This document shows, piece by piece, positions 11,840-21,112 of a stretch of 64,000 nucleotides of DNA. The notes beneath the pieces were generated by a model. That model was not told the DNA's origin. It worked only from the letters and a program-made list of their open reading frames with translations, and searched no databases. Source of the DNA: Methylobacterium sp. J-077 (GTDB taxonomy: Bacteria; Pseudomonadota; Alphaproteobacteria; Rhizobiales; Beijerinckiaceae); assembly GCF_022829365.1 (NCBI RefSeq), contig NZ_JAKSYJ010000230.1:62001-126000 (forward strand). The letters run 5' to 3'. The translations under genes and the position numbers were made by a program. Numbering within the stretch: the stretch's first letter is position 1; each line of letters starts with the position of its first letter.

Positions 11840-14701
11840 TCACTCCGCCGCGTCGAGGCGCTGGGCGATCCGGGTCAGCGAAAAGTCCTCCTCGTAGAAC
11901 TTCGCCTGCCAGTCGGACGGCCGGTTGGTCCGCCGGACCTGCACCGCGGTCACCTTGTATTCCGGGCAGTTGGTGGCCCAGTCGGAGTAGTCGGTGGTGA
12001 TGACGTTGGCACCGGTCTTGGCGTGGTGGAACGTGGTGTAGACCACCCCCGGCTGCATCCGCTCCGAGACCTTGGCCTTCAGGGCGATGTCGCCGGACCG
12101 GCTCTCCAGGGAGACCAGATCGCCCTCGACGATGCCGCGCAGCTCCGCGTCGAACGGGTGGATCTCCAGCACGTCCTCCTCGTGCCAGCGCGAGTTCTCG
12201 GTACGCCGGGTCTGCGCGCCGACATTGTATTGGGACAGGATCCGGCCCGTGGTCAGGATCAGCGGGAACTTCGCCCCCGTGCGCTCCTCGGTGGCCACGA
12301 ACTCGGTGATCATGAACCGACCCTTGCCGCGGACGAACCGGTCCACGTGCATCATCGGGGTGCCGAGCGGCGCCTTCTCGTTGCAGGGCCACTGCACCGA
12401 GCCCAGCTCGTCGAGCTTGGCGTAGGACACGCCGGTGAAGCTCGGGGTCAGGTCGGCGATCTCGTCCATGATCTCGGACGGGTGGCTGTATTCCATCTTG
12501 TAGCCGAGCGCGTTGGAGAGCAGCACCGTGCCCTCCCAGTCGCCGTAGCCGCCCATCGGGGGCATCACCTTGCGCACGCGGGAGATGCGGCGCTCGGCAT
12601 TGGTGAAGGTGCCGTCCTTCTCCAGGAACGAGGCGCCCGGCAGGAAGACGTGGGCGTATTTCGCGGTCTCGTTCAGGAACAGGTCCTGGATGACGATGCA
12701 CTCCATCGCCTTCAGGCCGGACGTGACATGGTGCGTGTCCGGATCCGACTGCGCGATGTCCTCGCCCTGGATGTACAGGCCCTTGAACGCGCCATCGACG
12801 GCCTCGTCGAGCATGTTGGTGATGCGCAGGCCCGGCGCGCCGTCGAGCTTGGCGCCCCAGAGAGCCTCGAAGCTCTCGCGGGTGGCGTCGTCCGAGACGT
12901 GGCGGTAGCCGGTGAGCTCGTGCGGGAACGAGCCCATGTCGCAGGAGCCCTGGACGTTGTTCTGGCCGCGCAGCGGGTTCACGCCGGCGCCGAGCTTGCC
13001 GATGTTGCCGGTGGCCATGGCGATGTTGGCCATGCCCATCACCATGGTCGAGCCCTGGCTATGCTCGGTGACGCCCAGCCCGTAATAGATGCCGGCCGCG
13101 CCGCCCGTGGCGTAGAGCCGGGCCGCGGCGCGGACCTCGGCCGGGTCGAGGCCGGTGAACTGCTGCTGCGCCTCGGGGGAGTGACGTTCCTCGGCGATGA
13201 ACCGGGCCCAAGTCTCGAACTCGGCGAGATCGCAGCGCTCGCGGACATAGGCCTCGTCGATCAGCCCCTCGGTGACGATCACGTGCGCCAGCGAGTTGAT
13301 GAAGGCGACATTGGAGCCGGGCTTCAGCGGCAGGTGGAAGTCGGCCTTGATGTGGGGCGACTTCACGAGGTCGATCTTTCTGGGATCGGCAACGATCAGC
13401 TTGGCGCCCTGGCGCAGGCGCTTCTTCATCCGCGAGCCGAAGACCGGGTGGCCGTCGGTCGGGTTGGCGCCGATCACCAGGATCACGTCGGACTTCTCGA
13501 CCGACTTGAAGTCCTGGGTGCCGGCCGAGGTGCCGAGCGTCGACATCAGGCCGTAGCCGGTCGGCGAGTGGCAGACCCGGGCGCAGGTATCGACGTTGTT
13601 GTTGCCGAAGGCGGCGCGCACCAGCTTCTGGACGAGGTAGGCCTCCTCGTTCGTGCAGCGCGACGAGGTGATGCCGCCGACCGAGTCCTTTCCGTATGTC
13701 GCCTGGATGCGCTTGAACTCGGAGGCGGCGCGGTCGATCGCCTCCTCCCAGGACACTTCGCGCCAGGGATCCGTGATCTTGGCGCGGATCATCGGCTTGG
13801 TGATGCGGTCCTTGTGAGTGGCGTAGCCGTAGGCGAAGCGGCCCTTGACGCAGCTATGGCCCTCATTGGCCTTGCCGCCCTTGTAGGGCACCATGCGGAC
13901 GACGCGGGTGCCCTGCATCTCGGCCTTGAACGAGCAGCCGACGCCGCAATACGCGCAGGTCGTCACCTCCGCGTGCTCGGGCTGGCCGAACTCATGGATC
14001 GACTTCTCCTGGAGGGTCGCGGTCGGGCAGGCCTGCACGCAGGCGCCGCAGGAGACGCACTCCGATTCCATGAAGTTGGTCGGGCCGGCCGCCACGCGGC
14101 TGTCGAAGCCGCGGCCGGCGATGGTCAGCGCGAAGGTGCCCTGCACCTCCTCGCAGGCGCGGACGCAGCGGTTGCAGACGATGCACTTCGCCGGGTCGTA
14201 GGTGAAGTACGGGTTCGACTCGTCCTTCGGGAGGTATTTTTCCGCTGTCGGCACGACGTGGTTGTCGCCCTCGTAGCCGTAGCGCACGTCGCGGAGGCCG
14301 ACGACGCCCGCCATGTCCTGCAATTCGCAATCGCCGTTGGCGGCGCAGGTGAGGCAGGTCAGCGGGTGATCGGAGATGTAGAGCTCCATCACGCCCTTGC
14401 GGAGCTTGGCCAGCTTGTCGGTCTGCGTGCGCACGACCATGCCGTTCTCCGCCGGCGTGGTGCAGGAGGCCGGCGTGCCGCGACGCCCCTCGATCTCGAC
14501 GAGGCAGAGCCGGCAGGAGCCGAACGGCTCCAGGCTGTCGGTGGCACACAGCTTCGGGATCTGGGTGCCGGCATGCATCGCCGCCGCCATCACGGAGGTT
14601 CCGGCTGGAACCGTCACGTCCATGCCGTCGATCGTCAGGGTGACGGTCTGCTCGGCGACGCGGATCGGCGTGCCGTAGTCGATCTCTTTGATGAGGGCCA
14701 T
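11840..14701 (-). CDS. fdsA: Formate dehydrogenase alpha (catalytic) subunit
   Basis: A 953-residue catalytic subunit. In order it has an N-terminal 2Fe-2S ferredoxin domain (C52, C63, C66, C79), a His/Cys cluster site (HPLTCLTCAANGDC), two 4Fe-4S motifs (CIVCNRCVRAC and CVSCGACVQACP), a further 4Fe-4S at CAYCGVGC, and the bis-MGD molybdopterin domains. The metal-ligand cysteine is in the motif CARVCHSPTGYG. The enzyme oxidises formate to CO2 and feeds electrons through its clusters to the FMN/NAD module, which in methylotrophs is the last step of C1 oxidation. The start is ATG 14701, 10 nt after fdsB; a longer frame reaches 14749 inside fdsB. Whether Mo or W is bound cannot be told from sequence. 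Confidence 0.96.
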   Translation of the reverse strand: MALIKEIDYGTPIRVAEQTVTLTIDGMDVTVPAGTSVMAAAMHAGTQIPKLCATDSLEPFGSCRLCLVEIEGRRGTPASCTTPAENGMVVRTQTDKLAKLRKGVMELYISDHPLTCLTCAANGDCELQDMAGVVGLRDVRYGYEGDNHVVPTAEKYLPKDESNPYFTYDPAKCIVCNRCVRACEEVQGTFALTIAGRGFDSRVAAGPTNFMESECVSCGACVQACPTATLQEKSIHEFGQPEHAEVTTCAYCGVGCSFKAEMQGTRVVRMVPYKGGKANEGHSCVKGRFAYGYATHKDRITKPMIRAKITDPWREVSWEEAIDRAASEFKRIQATYGKDSVGGITSSRCTNEEAYLVQKLVRAAFGNNNVDTCARVCHSPTGYGLMSTLGTSAGTQDFKSVEKSDVILVIGANPTDGHPVFGSRMKKRLRQGAKLIVADPRKIDLVKSPHIKADFHLPLKPGSNVAFINSLAHVIVTEGLIDEAYVRERCDLAEFETWARFIAEERHSPEAQQQFTGLDPAEVRAAARLYATGGAAGIYYGLGVTEHSQGSTMVMGMANIAMATGNIGKLGAGVNPLRGQNNVQGSCDMGSFPHELTGYRHVSDDATRESFEALWGAKLDGAPGLRITNMLDEAVDGAFKGLYIQGEDIAQSDPDTHHVTSGLKAMECIVIQDLFLNETAKYAHVFLPGASFLEKDGTFTNAERRISRVRKVMPPMGGYGDWEGTVLLSNALGYKMEYSHPSEIMDEIADLTPSFTGVSYAKLDELGSVQWPCNEKAPLGTPMMHVDRFVRGKGRFMITEFVATEERTGAKFPLILTTGRILSQYNVGAQTRRTENSRWHEEDVLEIHPFDAELRGIVEGDLVSLESRSGDIALKAKVSERMQPGVVYTTFHHAKTGANVITTDYSDWATNCPEYKVTAVQVRRTNRPSDWQAKFYEEDFSLTRIAQRLDAAE

Positions 14702-14711
14702 GGAAGCCTCC

Positions 14712-16271
14712 TCACTCGGCCGCGGCAGGCAGCGAGCCCGCGCGGACAAAATCCTCGGGGAAATGGGTGATCGCGCTCATCACGGGCATCGGCGTCAGCC
14801 CGCCCATGGCGCAGAGCGACCCATCGGTCATGACCTCGCAGAGATCCTCGATCAGCTTGAGGTTCGTCTCCGGCCGGATGCCGGCGATGACCTTGTCCAT
14901 GGTCTCGACGCCACGGGTCGCGCCGATGCGGCACGGGGTGCACTTGCCGCAGGATTCGGTGGCGCAGAACTCGAAGGCGAAGCGCGCCTGGCTCGCCATG
15001 TCGACAGTGTCGTCGAACACCACAATGCCGCCATGGCCGACGAGGCCCTTCTTGGCCGCCATCGCCTCGTAATCCAGCGGCGTGTCGAGGAGATGGTCGG
15101 GGAAGTAGGCCCCGAGCGGCCCGCCGACCTGCACGGCCCGCACCGGCCTCCCCGAGCGGGTGCCGCCGCCGTAATCCTCGATCACCTCGCGGAGCGTCAC
15201 CCCGAAGGCGAGCTCGATCAGGCCGCCATGCTTGATATTGCCGGCGAGCTGGATCGGCAGGGTGCCGAGCGAGCGGCCCATGCCGTAATCGGCGTAGGCC
15301 CCGGCGCCGTTCTCGAGGATCCACGGCACGGCCGTGAAGGTCATGACGTTGTTGACGAGCGTCGGCTTGCCCAAGAAGCCCTTGAGCGCCGGGATCGGCG
15401 GCTTGGCGCGCACGATGCCGCGCTTGCCCTCCAGGCTCTCCAGCAGCGAGGTCTCCTCGCCGCAGATATAGGCGCCCGCCCCCAGCCGCACTTCCAGGTG
15501 GAAGGTCTTGCCCGAGCCCAGGATGTTCTCGCCGAGCACCCCGGCCTGAATGCCGTTGGCGATCGCCTCCTTAAGAGTGGCGTAAGCCTGCGGGTATTCG
15601 GAGCGCAGGTAGATGTAGCCGCGGGTCGCGCCGGTGGCGACGGCCGCGATGGTCATCCCCTCGATGAGGTTGAAGGGGTCGCCCTCCATCATCATCCGGT
15701 CGGCGAAGGTGCCGGAATCGCCCTCGTCGGCGTTGCAGACGACGTATTTCTGCTCGCTCTTGGCGAGCATCACGGTGTTCCACTTGATGCCCGCCGGGAA
15801 GCCTGCGCCGCCGCGGCCGCGCAGGCCGGAATCGCGCACGGCGGCGACGATGCCCTCGGCGTCGAGCTTCAGCGCGGCCTCGAGCCCACGATAGCCGCCA
15901 TGGGCCCGGTAATCGGTCACCGAGACCGGATCGATCACGCCGCAGCGCTGGAAGGTCAGGCGCTGCTGCCGGGCGAGGAACGGAATTTTTTGGGGATCGC
16001 CGAGTCGGAGCGGGTGATCGCCGCCGGTGGCGAGGCCGGCATCGAGCAGGGCGTCGACATCCGAGACCTTGACCGGCCCATAGGCGATCCGGCCCTCGGG
16101 CGTGGCGACCTCCACCATCGGCTCCAGCCAGAACAGGCCGCGCGAGCCGGTGCGCACGATGGTCACGTCGAGGCCGCGGCGCTCGGCGCCGGCAAACAGC
16201 GCCCGGGCAACCTTGTTGGCGCCGAGGCCGAGGGCCACGGCGTCCCGGGGGACGTAAAGGGTGACGCTCAC
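14712..16271 (-). CDS. fdsB: Formate dehydrogenase beta subunit (NuoF-like, FMN/NAD+)
   Basis: A 519-residue diaphorase subunit homologous to NuoF. It has an N-terminal thioredoxin-like part, the NAD-binding GRGGAGFPAGIKW motif, the FMN-binding segment with YVVCNADEGDSGTFADR, and a C-terminal 4Fe-4S motif CGKCTPCRIG. It passes electrons from the alpha subunit to NAD+. The start is GTG 16271, which overlaps the fdsG stop as GTGA, the usual coupling in this operon. Confidence 0.95.
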   Translation of the reverse strand: MSVTLYVPRDAVALGLGANKVARALFAGAERRGLDVTIVRTGSRGLFWLEPMVEVATPEGRIAYGPVKVSDVDALLDAGLATGGDHPLRLGDPQKIPFLARQQRLTFQRCGVIDPVSVTDYRAHGGYRGLEAALKLDAEGIVAAVRDSGLRGRGGAGFPAGIKWNTVMLAKSEQKYVVCNADEGDSGTFADRMMMEGDPFNLIEGMTIAAVATGATRGYIYLRSEYPQAYATLKEAIANGIQAGVLGENILGSGKTFHLEVRLGAGAYICGEETSLLESLEGKRGIVRAKPPIPALKGFLGKPTLVNNVMTFTAVPWILENGAGAYADYGMGRSLGTLPIQLAGNIKHGGLIELAFGVTLREVIEDYGGGTRSGRPVRAVQVGGPLGAYFPDHLLDTPLDYEAMAAKKGLVGHGGIVVFDDTVDMASQARFAFEFCATESCGKCTPCRIGATRGVETMDKVIAGIRPETNLKLIEDLCEVMTDGSLCAMGGLTPMPVMSAITHFPEDFVRAGSLPAAAE

Positions 16272-16753
16272 TGGCGGGTCTCCCGCTTGGTTTCGGCCAG
16301 CGCCTCGTCGAGGGCGTCGGCGGTCAGGTGGGCCACCGGCTCGCCGTCGATGAGGGCCGCGGGGCCGTTGGCGCAGAGGCCCAGGCAGTAGACCGGCTCG
16401 ACCGTGGCGCTGCCGTCGGCAGTGGTCTCGTGCCAGCCGCAGCCGAGGCGGCCCAGAATCTCGCGGTGGAGCTTGTCCGAACCCATGGCCTGGCAAGCCT
16501 CGGCCCGGCACAGCTTCACCTCATGGCGGCCGGCCGGATGCGCCCGGAAATCATGGTAGAAGGTGATGCAGCCATGCACCTCGGCGCGCGACAGGTTCAG
16601 CGCGTCGGCGATCAGCGGCACGGCGCCGCCGTCGACGTAGCCGAAGGTCTCCTGCAACGCGTGCAGGATCGGCAGCGTCGCGCCTTCGAGATGGGTATGC
16701 TCCGCAATGATCCCGGTGGCGCGTTCCGCGCTCCAGGGCTCGTGACGCGCCAT
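16268..16753 (-). CDS. fdsG: Formate dehydrogenase gamma subunit (NuoE-like)
   Basis: A 161-residue thioredoxin-fold 2Fe-2S protein of the NuoE family. Cluster ligands lie in CRAEACQ and CLGLC. As first gene of the operon it is preceded by a 257-nt intergenic region that should hold the operon promoter. The gene order gamma-beta-alpha-delta matches fds operons and fdh2 of Methylobacterium. Confidence 0.95.
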   Translation of the reverse strand: MARHEPWSAERATGIIAEHTHLEGATLPILHALQETFGYVDGGAVPLIADALNLSRAEVHGCITFYHDFRAHPAGRHEVKLCRAEACQAMGSDKLHREILGRLGCGWHETTADGSATVEPVYCLGLCANGPAALIDGEPVAHLTADALDEALAETKRETRQ

Positions 16754-17010
16754 GGTTTCCAGCCCAGTCTGTTCCTTTTCTAAAGCGAAGTGGAACAGAA
16801 ATGCCGAACTCCATCAATCGTGCAGTCCGGTGGACCGACAAAGGATCTCTGTCGAGCTGTCACTTGCGCGAAGGCCGCAGGCGAAAATCCTGGTAAGCCT
16901 CTTGTATTAGGCCTTTTTCTTAAGCCGTCCGTCCGCCGGACATTCTTGCGTGCGGCGCAACATGGTCTTGTGCCCTGCAAGAAATTGCATTCGCCGCGCG
17001 GCCCGACGTG

Positions 17011-17667
17011 TCAGAACTCCATGTCGAGCTCTTCGATCTCGTCCGGCTCGTCGGCGGCGGCCTCCGCCCATTCGATCATCAGCGGCCAGTGCAGGATCGT
17101 GTCGCGATAGGCAGCGGCCCGGGGCGGCAGCGCCACGTCGTAGGTGCGGAAGCGCGTGCAGACCGGAGCGTACAGCGCGTCGGCGAGGCCGGGGCGCTCG
17201 CCGAACAGGAACGGGCCGTCGTAGCGGTCCAGGCAATCGTCGAAGATCGTGACGATGCGCTCGATATCGGCCTTCGCACCGTTGAACACCCGGAACCCCG
17301 GATGGAAGGCGCGCAGGTTCATCGGCAGGGCCGAGCGCAGGTTGACGAAGCCGGAATGCATCTCGCCGGCGATCGAGCGGCAATGGGCGCGCTCGGCGAT
17401 GTCGCGCGGAAGGAAGCCGGCCTGCGGGAACGTCTCGTTGAGATATTCGGCGATGGCGAGGGTGTCCCAGACCACCACGTCGCCGTGGCGCAGGCGCGGC
17501 ACGAGGAAGGACGGCGACAGGTGCAGCAGCTCGGCACGGCTGGTAGCGTCCGTGCCCGACAGGACTTCCGTATCGAAGTCGAGACCCGCCATCCGGCAGA
17601 TCAGCCAGCCCCGCAGGGACCAAGAGGAATAGTTGCGGCTGGAGATGGTGAGCGTGGCGGCGGTCAT
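17011..17667 (-). CDS. Glutathione S-transferase
   Basis: A 218-residue cytosolic GST from ATG 17667; an upstream frame to 17697 adds ten residues. The N-terminal thioredoxin-like domain begins ISSRNYSSWSLRGWL, with the catalytic Ser/Tyr region typical of bacterial GSTs. The cis-proline region (SFLVPRL) and the all-helical C-domain follow. Substrate unknown. It lies between fdsG and ccmH on the same strand but with long gaps on both sides, so it is probably a separate transcript. Confidence 0.88.
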   Translation of the reverse strand: MTAATLTISSRNYSSWSLRGWLICRMAGLDFDTEVLSGTDATSRAELLHLSPSFLVPRLRHGDVVVWDTLAIAEYLNETFPQAGFLPRDIAERAHCRSIAGEMHSGFVNLRSALPMNLRAFHPGFRVFNGAKADIERIVTIFDDCLDRYDGPFLFGERPGLADALYAPVCTRFRTYDVALPPRAAAYRDTILHWPLMIEWAEAAADEPDEIEELDMEF

Positions 17668-17782
17668 CGTCTTCACCCCGGGCGCGTCGCCGATCATGCG
17701 ATCGGCTCTGCCGGATCCAAGACTCGTGCCGAAGCAAAGACTCGTGCCGATTCGATCCGGGCGAATCGCGATGCGCCCGATC

Positions 17783-18442
17783 CTATTCCCGTCGCAGCAG
17801 CGCGGCGACCTCCGCCTGCTCGGCCGCCGACAGGGTCCGGACCGGCGCCGCCGGCCGGCGGCGGGCGAGGCGCCAGATCCCGAACCCGCCGAGCAGCACC
17901 GCCAGGATCGGGGTCAGCCAGAGCAGCAGCGTGTGCAGGGCGAAGACCGGCCGCAGCAGCACGAACTCGCCGTAGCGGTCGACGACATAGCGCAGCACAG
18001 CCGGGTCGGTGTCGCCCTTCTGCAGGCGCTCGCGCACGATCACGCGCAGGTCCTTGGCCAGCGGCGCGTCGGAATCGTCGATCGACTGGTTCTGGCAGAC
18101 GAGGCAGCGGAGTTCCGACGAGATTTCCCGGGCGCGATGCTCCAGCGCCGGATCCTTCAGCACCTCGTCGGGCTGGACGGCGTGGGCCGGGGCAGCGAAC
18201 GCCAAGACGGTAAGGAGCGCGAAGACGAGGCGGATGCGTATATGCGCATCCCCTCCCCCCTTTGCGGGGGAGGGTACCCCGCGGAGCAGGGGGGGAGAGG
18301 GGCAGCGCGACGACAGAGGATGAGGCTCCCGGCGCGCCCCTTCCGGCAGCGTCGCTCCCCTGTCCCGACCCGGCCTGACGGCCGGCCCACCCTCCCCCGC
18401 AGAGGGGGGAGGGAGAGCTGCACGGGCCTTCATATCCACCAT
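17783..18442 (-). CDS. ccmH: Cytochrome c maturation protein CcmH with in-frame repeat insert
   Basis: The conserved part is CcmH: signal sequence LVFALLTVLAFAAPAHA (residues 72-88), heme-handling thiol motif LRCLVCQNQSIDDSDAPLA with C113 and C116, and a C-terminal membrane anchor near 177-196. CcmH reduces the CXXCH motif of apocytochromes before heme ligation. The family is usually about 150-160 residues; here 219. The only canonical starts lie at 18442-18433, where the ATG overlaps the ccmF stop (TGATG), while residues about 8-66 are encoded by a palindromic repeat. No ATG, GTG or TTG occurs between the repeat and the signal peptide, so the repeat appears to have entered in frame after the native start. 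Confidence 0.85.
   Translation of the reverse strand: MVDMKARAALPPPSAGEGGPAVRPGRDRGATLPEGARREPHPLSSRCPSPPLLRGVPSPAKGGGDAHIRIRLVFALLTVLAFAAPAHAVQPDEVLKDPALEHRAREISSELRCLVCQNQSIDDSDAPLAKDLRVIVRERLQKGDTDPAVLRYVVDRYGEFVLLRPVFALHTLLLWLTPILAVLLGGFGIWRLARRRPAAPVRTLSAAEQAEVAALLRRE
18247..18425. repeat. Palindromic repeat inserted near the ccmH start
   Basis: The segment has two inverted arms, each a small hairpin built from CCCTCCCCC and GGGGGAGGG (left about 18250-18300, right about 18388-18418), with a central spacer. It belongs to the same style of CT-rich palindromes as those at 28093, 30035 and 37878, though the arm sequence differs. It is wholly inside the ccmH frame. Confidence 0.75.
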
Positions 18443-20448
18443 CACTCGGCCGGCACCGCGGCCGCGGTCGGCATCGCCCGGGCCCGCGCCTTGGCCGGGA
18501 CGCCGACGCGCATCCGGCGGTCGGTGAGCGACAGGCCGCCGCCCAGCGCCATGACCACGGCGCCGAGCCAGATCATCAGCACCAGCGGCTTGTAGTAGAG
18601 GCGCAGCCCGATTCCGCCGTCCTGACCGATCTCGCCGAGGCTGGCATAGACCTGGCTCGCCCCGATGGTCAGCAGGCCGGACTCCGTCACCGACATCTTG
18701 CGGCTCGGGTAGAAGCGCTTGCCGGTCTCGACCCGGCCGACCTCGTCGCCGGAGCGGGTCCGGATCGTCAGGAAGGCCGCGGCCTCCTCGTAGTTCGGGC
18801 CGGCGCGGGGCGCGACCCGGTCGAGGGTCGCCGTGTAGGGGCCGGCCGTCAGCGTCTGGCCGGGCTTGAGCGTCGCTAGCCCCTCGGTGGCCCACCCTTG
18901 CGCGGCGATGCCGATCACCACCACGCCGACGCCGGCATGGGCGAGCGCGGTGCCCCAGGCCGAGCGCGGCAGGCCGATGGCCCGGCGGCCGATCTGGCCG
19001 AGGTCGCGCGTCCGGCTGGACCCGAAGCCCCGGGCCCGGGAGACGATCTCCAGGGCCGAGCCGATCAGCAGGTAGGCGCCGAGCCCGATCCCGACCGGCG
19101 CCATCACCGGGCCACCCCAGGTCAGGGCGAGGACCGCGAAGCCGACCGCCAGGGCGACGGCCAGAGCCGCGAACAGGCGCTGCGAGGCGGCGAGCACGTC
19201 CCCGCGCTTCCAGGCCAAAGCCTGGCCGAAGGGGACGATCAGCAGGAGCGGGATCGCCAGGGGCACGAAGGTGGCGTTGAAGAAGGGCGGGCCGACGGTG
19301 ATCTTCTCCCCGGTCAGCATCTCCAGCAGGAGCGGGTAGAGGGTCCCGACCAGCACGGTCGCACAGGCCGCCACGAGAAAGAGGTTGTTGAGGACGAGGG
19401 AGCCCTCCCGCGAGATCGGCGCGAACAGGCCGCCCTGCCGCAGCAGCGGCGCCCGCCAGGCGAACAGCGTCAGCGAGCCGCCGATGAACAGCACCAGGAT
19501 CGCCAGGATGAAGACGCCGCGGGTCGGGTCGGTGGCGAAGGAATGCACCGAGGTGATCACCCCGGAGCGGACCAGGAAGGTGCCGATCAGCGACAGCGAG
19601 AAGGTCAGGATGGCGAGCAGCACCGTCCAGACCTTCAGGGCGTCGCGCTTCTCCATGACCACGGTGGAGTGCAGCAGCGCCGTGCCGGCGATCCAGGGCA
19701 TCAGGGAGGCGTTCTCCACCGGATCCCAGAACCACCAGCCGCCCCAGCCGAGCTCGTAATAGGCCCAGTACGAGCCCATCGCGATGCCGAGCGTCAGGAA
19801 CGACCAGGCGGTGAGGGTCCAGGGCCGCACCGCGCGCGCCCAGACCGCGTCGATCCGCCCGTCGATCAGGGCGGCCACCGCGAAGGCGAAGCTGATCGAG
19901 AAGCCGACATAGCCGATGTAGAGGAGCGGCGGGTGGATCGCGAGACCGGGATCCTGCAGCAGCGGGTTGAGGTCGTTGCCCTCCAGCGGCGCCGGGACCA
20001 CGCGGCTGAACGGGTTCGAGGTCGTGATGATGAACAGCACGAACACGAAGGTGATCAGGCCCTGCACGCCCAGCGTGTTGGCGCGCAGCCGCGGCGGCAC
20101 GGAGTTCCGCGCCACCGCCACGCAGGCGCCGAACAGGGTCAGGATCAGGACCCAGAGGAGCATCGAGCCCTCGTGGTTCCCCCAGACACCGGAGATCTTG
20201 TAGATCAGCGGCTTCTGCGTGTGCGAGTTCTCGACGACGTTCTGGACCGAGAAGTCCGAGGTCACGTGCGCCCAGGTCAGGGCCGCGAAGGCGAACAGCA
20301 CGCAGGCGAAGGCGCCGAGCGCCGCCTGCGAGGCGGCTTGGCGCAGGGCCGGATCGCCCGAGCGCGCCGCCCAGACCGGCATCACCATCTGGACGAGGGA
20401 GATCGCCAGCGCGAGCGCGAGCGCGAAATGGCCGGTCTCGACGATCAT
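18442..20448 (-). CDS. ccmF: Heme lyase CcmF
   Basis: A 668-residue polytopic membrane protein with the tryptophan-rich WWD motif GWGGWWFWDPVENASLMPW that binds heme in the CcmC/F family, plus conserved histidines in periplasmic loops. CcmF with CcmH attaches heme from holo-CcmE to apocytochromes c. The gene starts 10 nt after ccmE and ends with TGATG overlapping the ccmH start. The order ccmI-ccmE-ccmF-ccmH (cycHJKL) is the rhizobial arrangement. Confidence 0.97.
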   Translation of the reverse strand: MIVETGHFALALALAISLVQMVMPVWAARSGDPALRQAASQAALGAFACVLFAFAALTWAHVTSDFSVQNVVENSHTQKPLIYKISGVWGNHEGSMLLWVLILTLFGACVAVARNSVPPRLRANTLGVQGLITFVFVLFIITTSNPFSRVVPAPLEGNDLNPLLQDPGLAIHPPLLYIGYVGFSISFAFAVAALIDGRIDAVWARAVRPWTLTAWSFLTLGIAMGSYWAYYELGWGGWWFWDPVENASLMPWIAGTALLHSTVVMEKRDALKVWTVLLAILTFSLSLIGTFLVRSGVITSVHSFATDPTRGVFILAILVLFIGGSLTLFAWRAPLLRQGGLFAPISREGSLVLNNLFLVAACATVLVGTLYPLLLEMLTGEKITVGPPFFNATFVPLAIPLLLIVPFGQALAWKRGDVLAASQRLFAALAVALAVGFAVLALTWGGPVMAPVGIGLGAYLLIGSALEIVSRARGFGSSRTRDLGQIGRRAIGLPRSAWGTALAHAGVGVVVIGIAAQGWATEGLATLKPGQTLTAGPYTATLDRVAPRAGPNYEEAAAFLTIRTRSGDEVGRVETGKRFYPSRKMSVTESGLLTIGASQVYASLGEIGQDGGIGLRLYYKPLVLMIWLGAVVMALGGGLSLTDRRMRVGVPAKARARAMPTAAAVPAE

Positions 20449-20458
20449 GCCGGTTTCC

Positions 20459-20968
20459 TTACCGCTCGCTGCGGGGGCCGAGGGTGCCGCCGTTGGAGGC
20501 GGTCGTGGGCTGCGGCCCGGCGCCCCCCTTGTTTCCGCCTTCCTGCCAGTGCCCCTGCGCCTTCAGGGCGTCGGCGACCTCACGGGGCATGTACGATTCG
20601 TCGTGCTTGGCGAGCACGGTGTCGGCGCGGAACCGGCCGCCCGGCTCCAGCATGCCCTCGGCCACCACGCCCTGGCCCTCGCGGAACAGGTCAGGCAGCA
20701 GGCCCTTGTACTGGACCGCGACGGTGGCGTTGGTGTCGGTCACGACGAAATCCACGGTCTGGTCCGGCCCGCGCCGGAGCGAGCCGTCCTTCACCAGTCC
20801 GCCGAGGCGCAGGCGGGTGCCGGGGGCGATGCCCTGCTGGGCGATGTCGCTCGGCGAGCGGAAGAACACGATCGAGCCGCTCATCGCGAACAGGATCAAC
20901 CCCACGGCAAGCGCCAGGACGCTACCGCAGGCGGCGATCAGGATCAGGCGGCGGCTCTTGCGCGTCAC
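20459..20968 (-). CDS. ccmE: Heme chaperone CcmE
   Basis: A 169-residue periplasmic heme chaperone with one N-terminal membrane anchor (LILIAACGSVLALAVGLILF) and an OB-fold. The heme-binding histidine is H122 in the motif LAKHDESYMP. The C-terminal tail after residue 135 is flexible and Gly-rich. It receives heme from CcmC and delivers it to CcmF. Confidence 0.97.
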   Translation of the reverse strand: MTRKSRRLILIAACGSVLALAVGLILFAMSGSIVFFRSPSDIAQQGIAPGTRLRLGGLVKDGSLRRGPDQTVDFVVTDTNATVAVQYKGLLPDLFREGQGVVAEGMLEPGGRFRADTVLAKHDESYMPREVADALKAQGHWQEGGNKGGAGPQPTTASNGGTLGPRSER

Positions 20969-21112
20969 GTCTCTTCCACCCCCGGTCCGGCGGACTTCTG
21001 CCCGACCAGACCTGAACCGTTCTCATTCTAGCCTTGCAGGGTGTCGGCCCGGTGAGCGCGTCGGTCAAGGGCGCGGGGCGGGACTGATTGTCGTACGAAC
21101 AGGCACGCGCCG

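Noticed and set aside
11780..14770. Plus-strand frame of 996 codons
   Set aside because: Antisense of fdsA; repetitive His/Arg/Gly composition without recognisable domains.
17719..17750. Short tandem repeat AAGACTCGTGCCGA x2
   Set aside because: Two 14-nt copies only, between GST and ccmH. No spacer-repeat regularity to suggest a CRISPR array.
18160..18252. Alternative ATG (MRIYASAS) directly after the ccmH repeat
   Set aside because: It is in a different frame from the CcmH signal peptide and would not produce CcmH without a frameshift.
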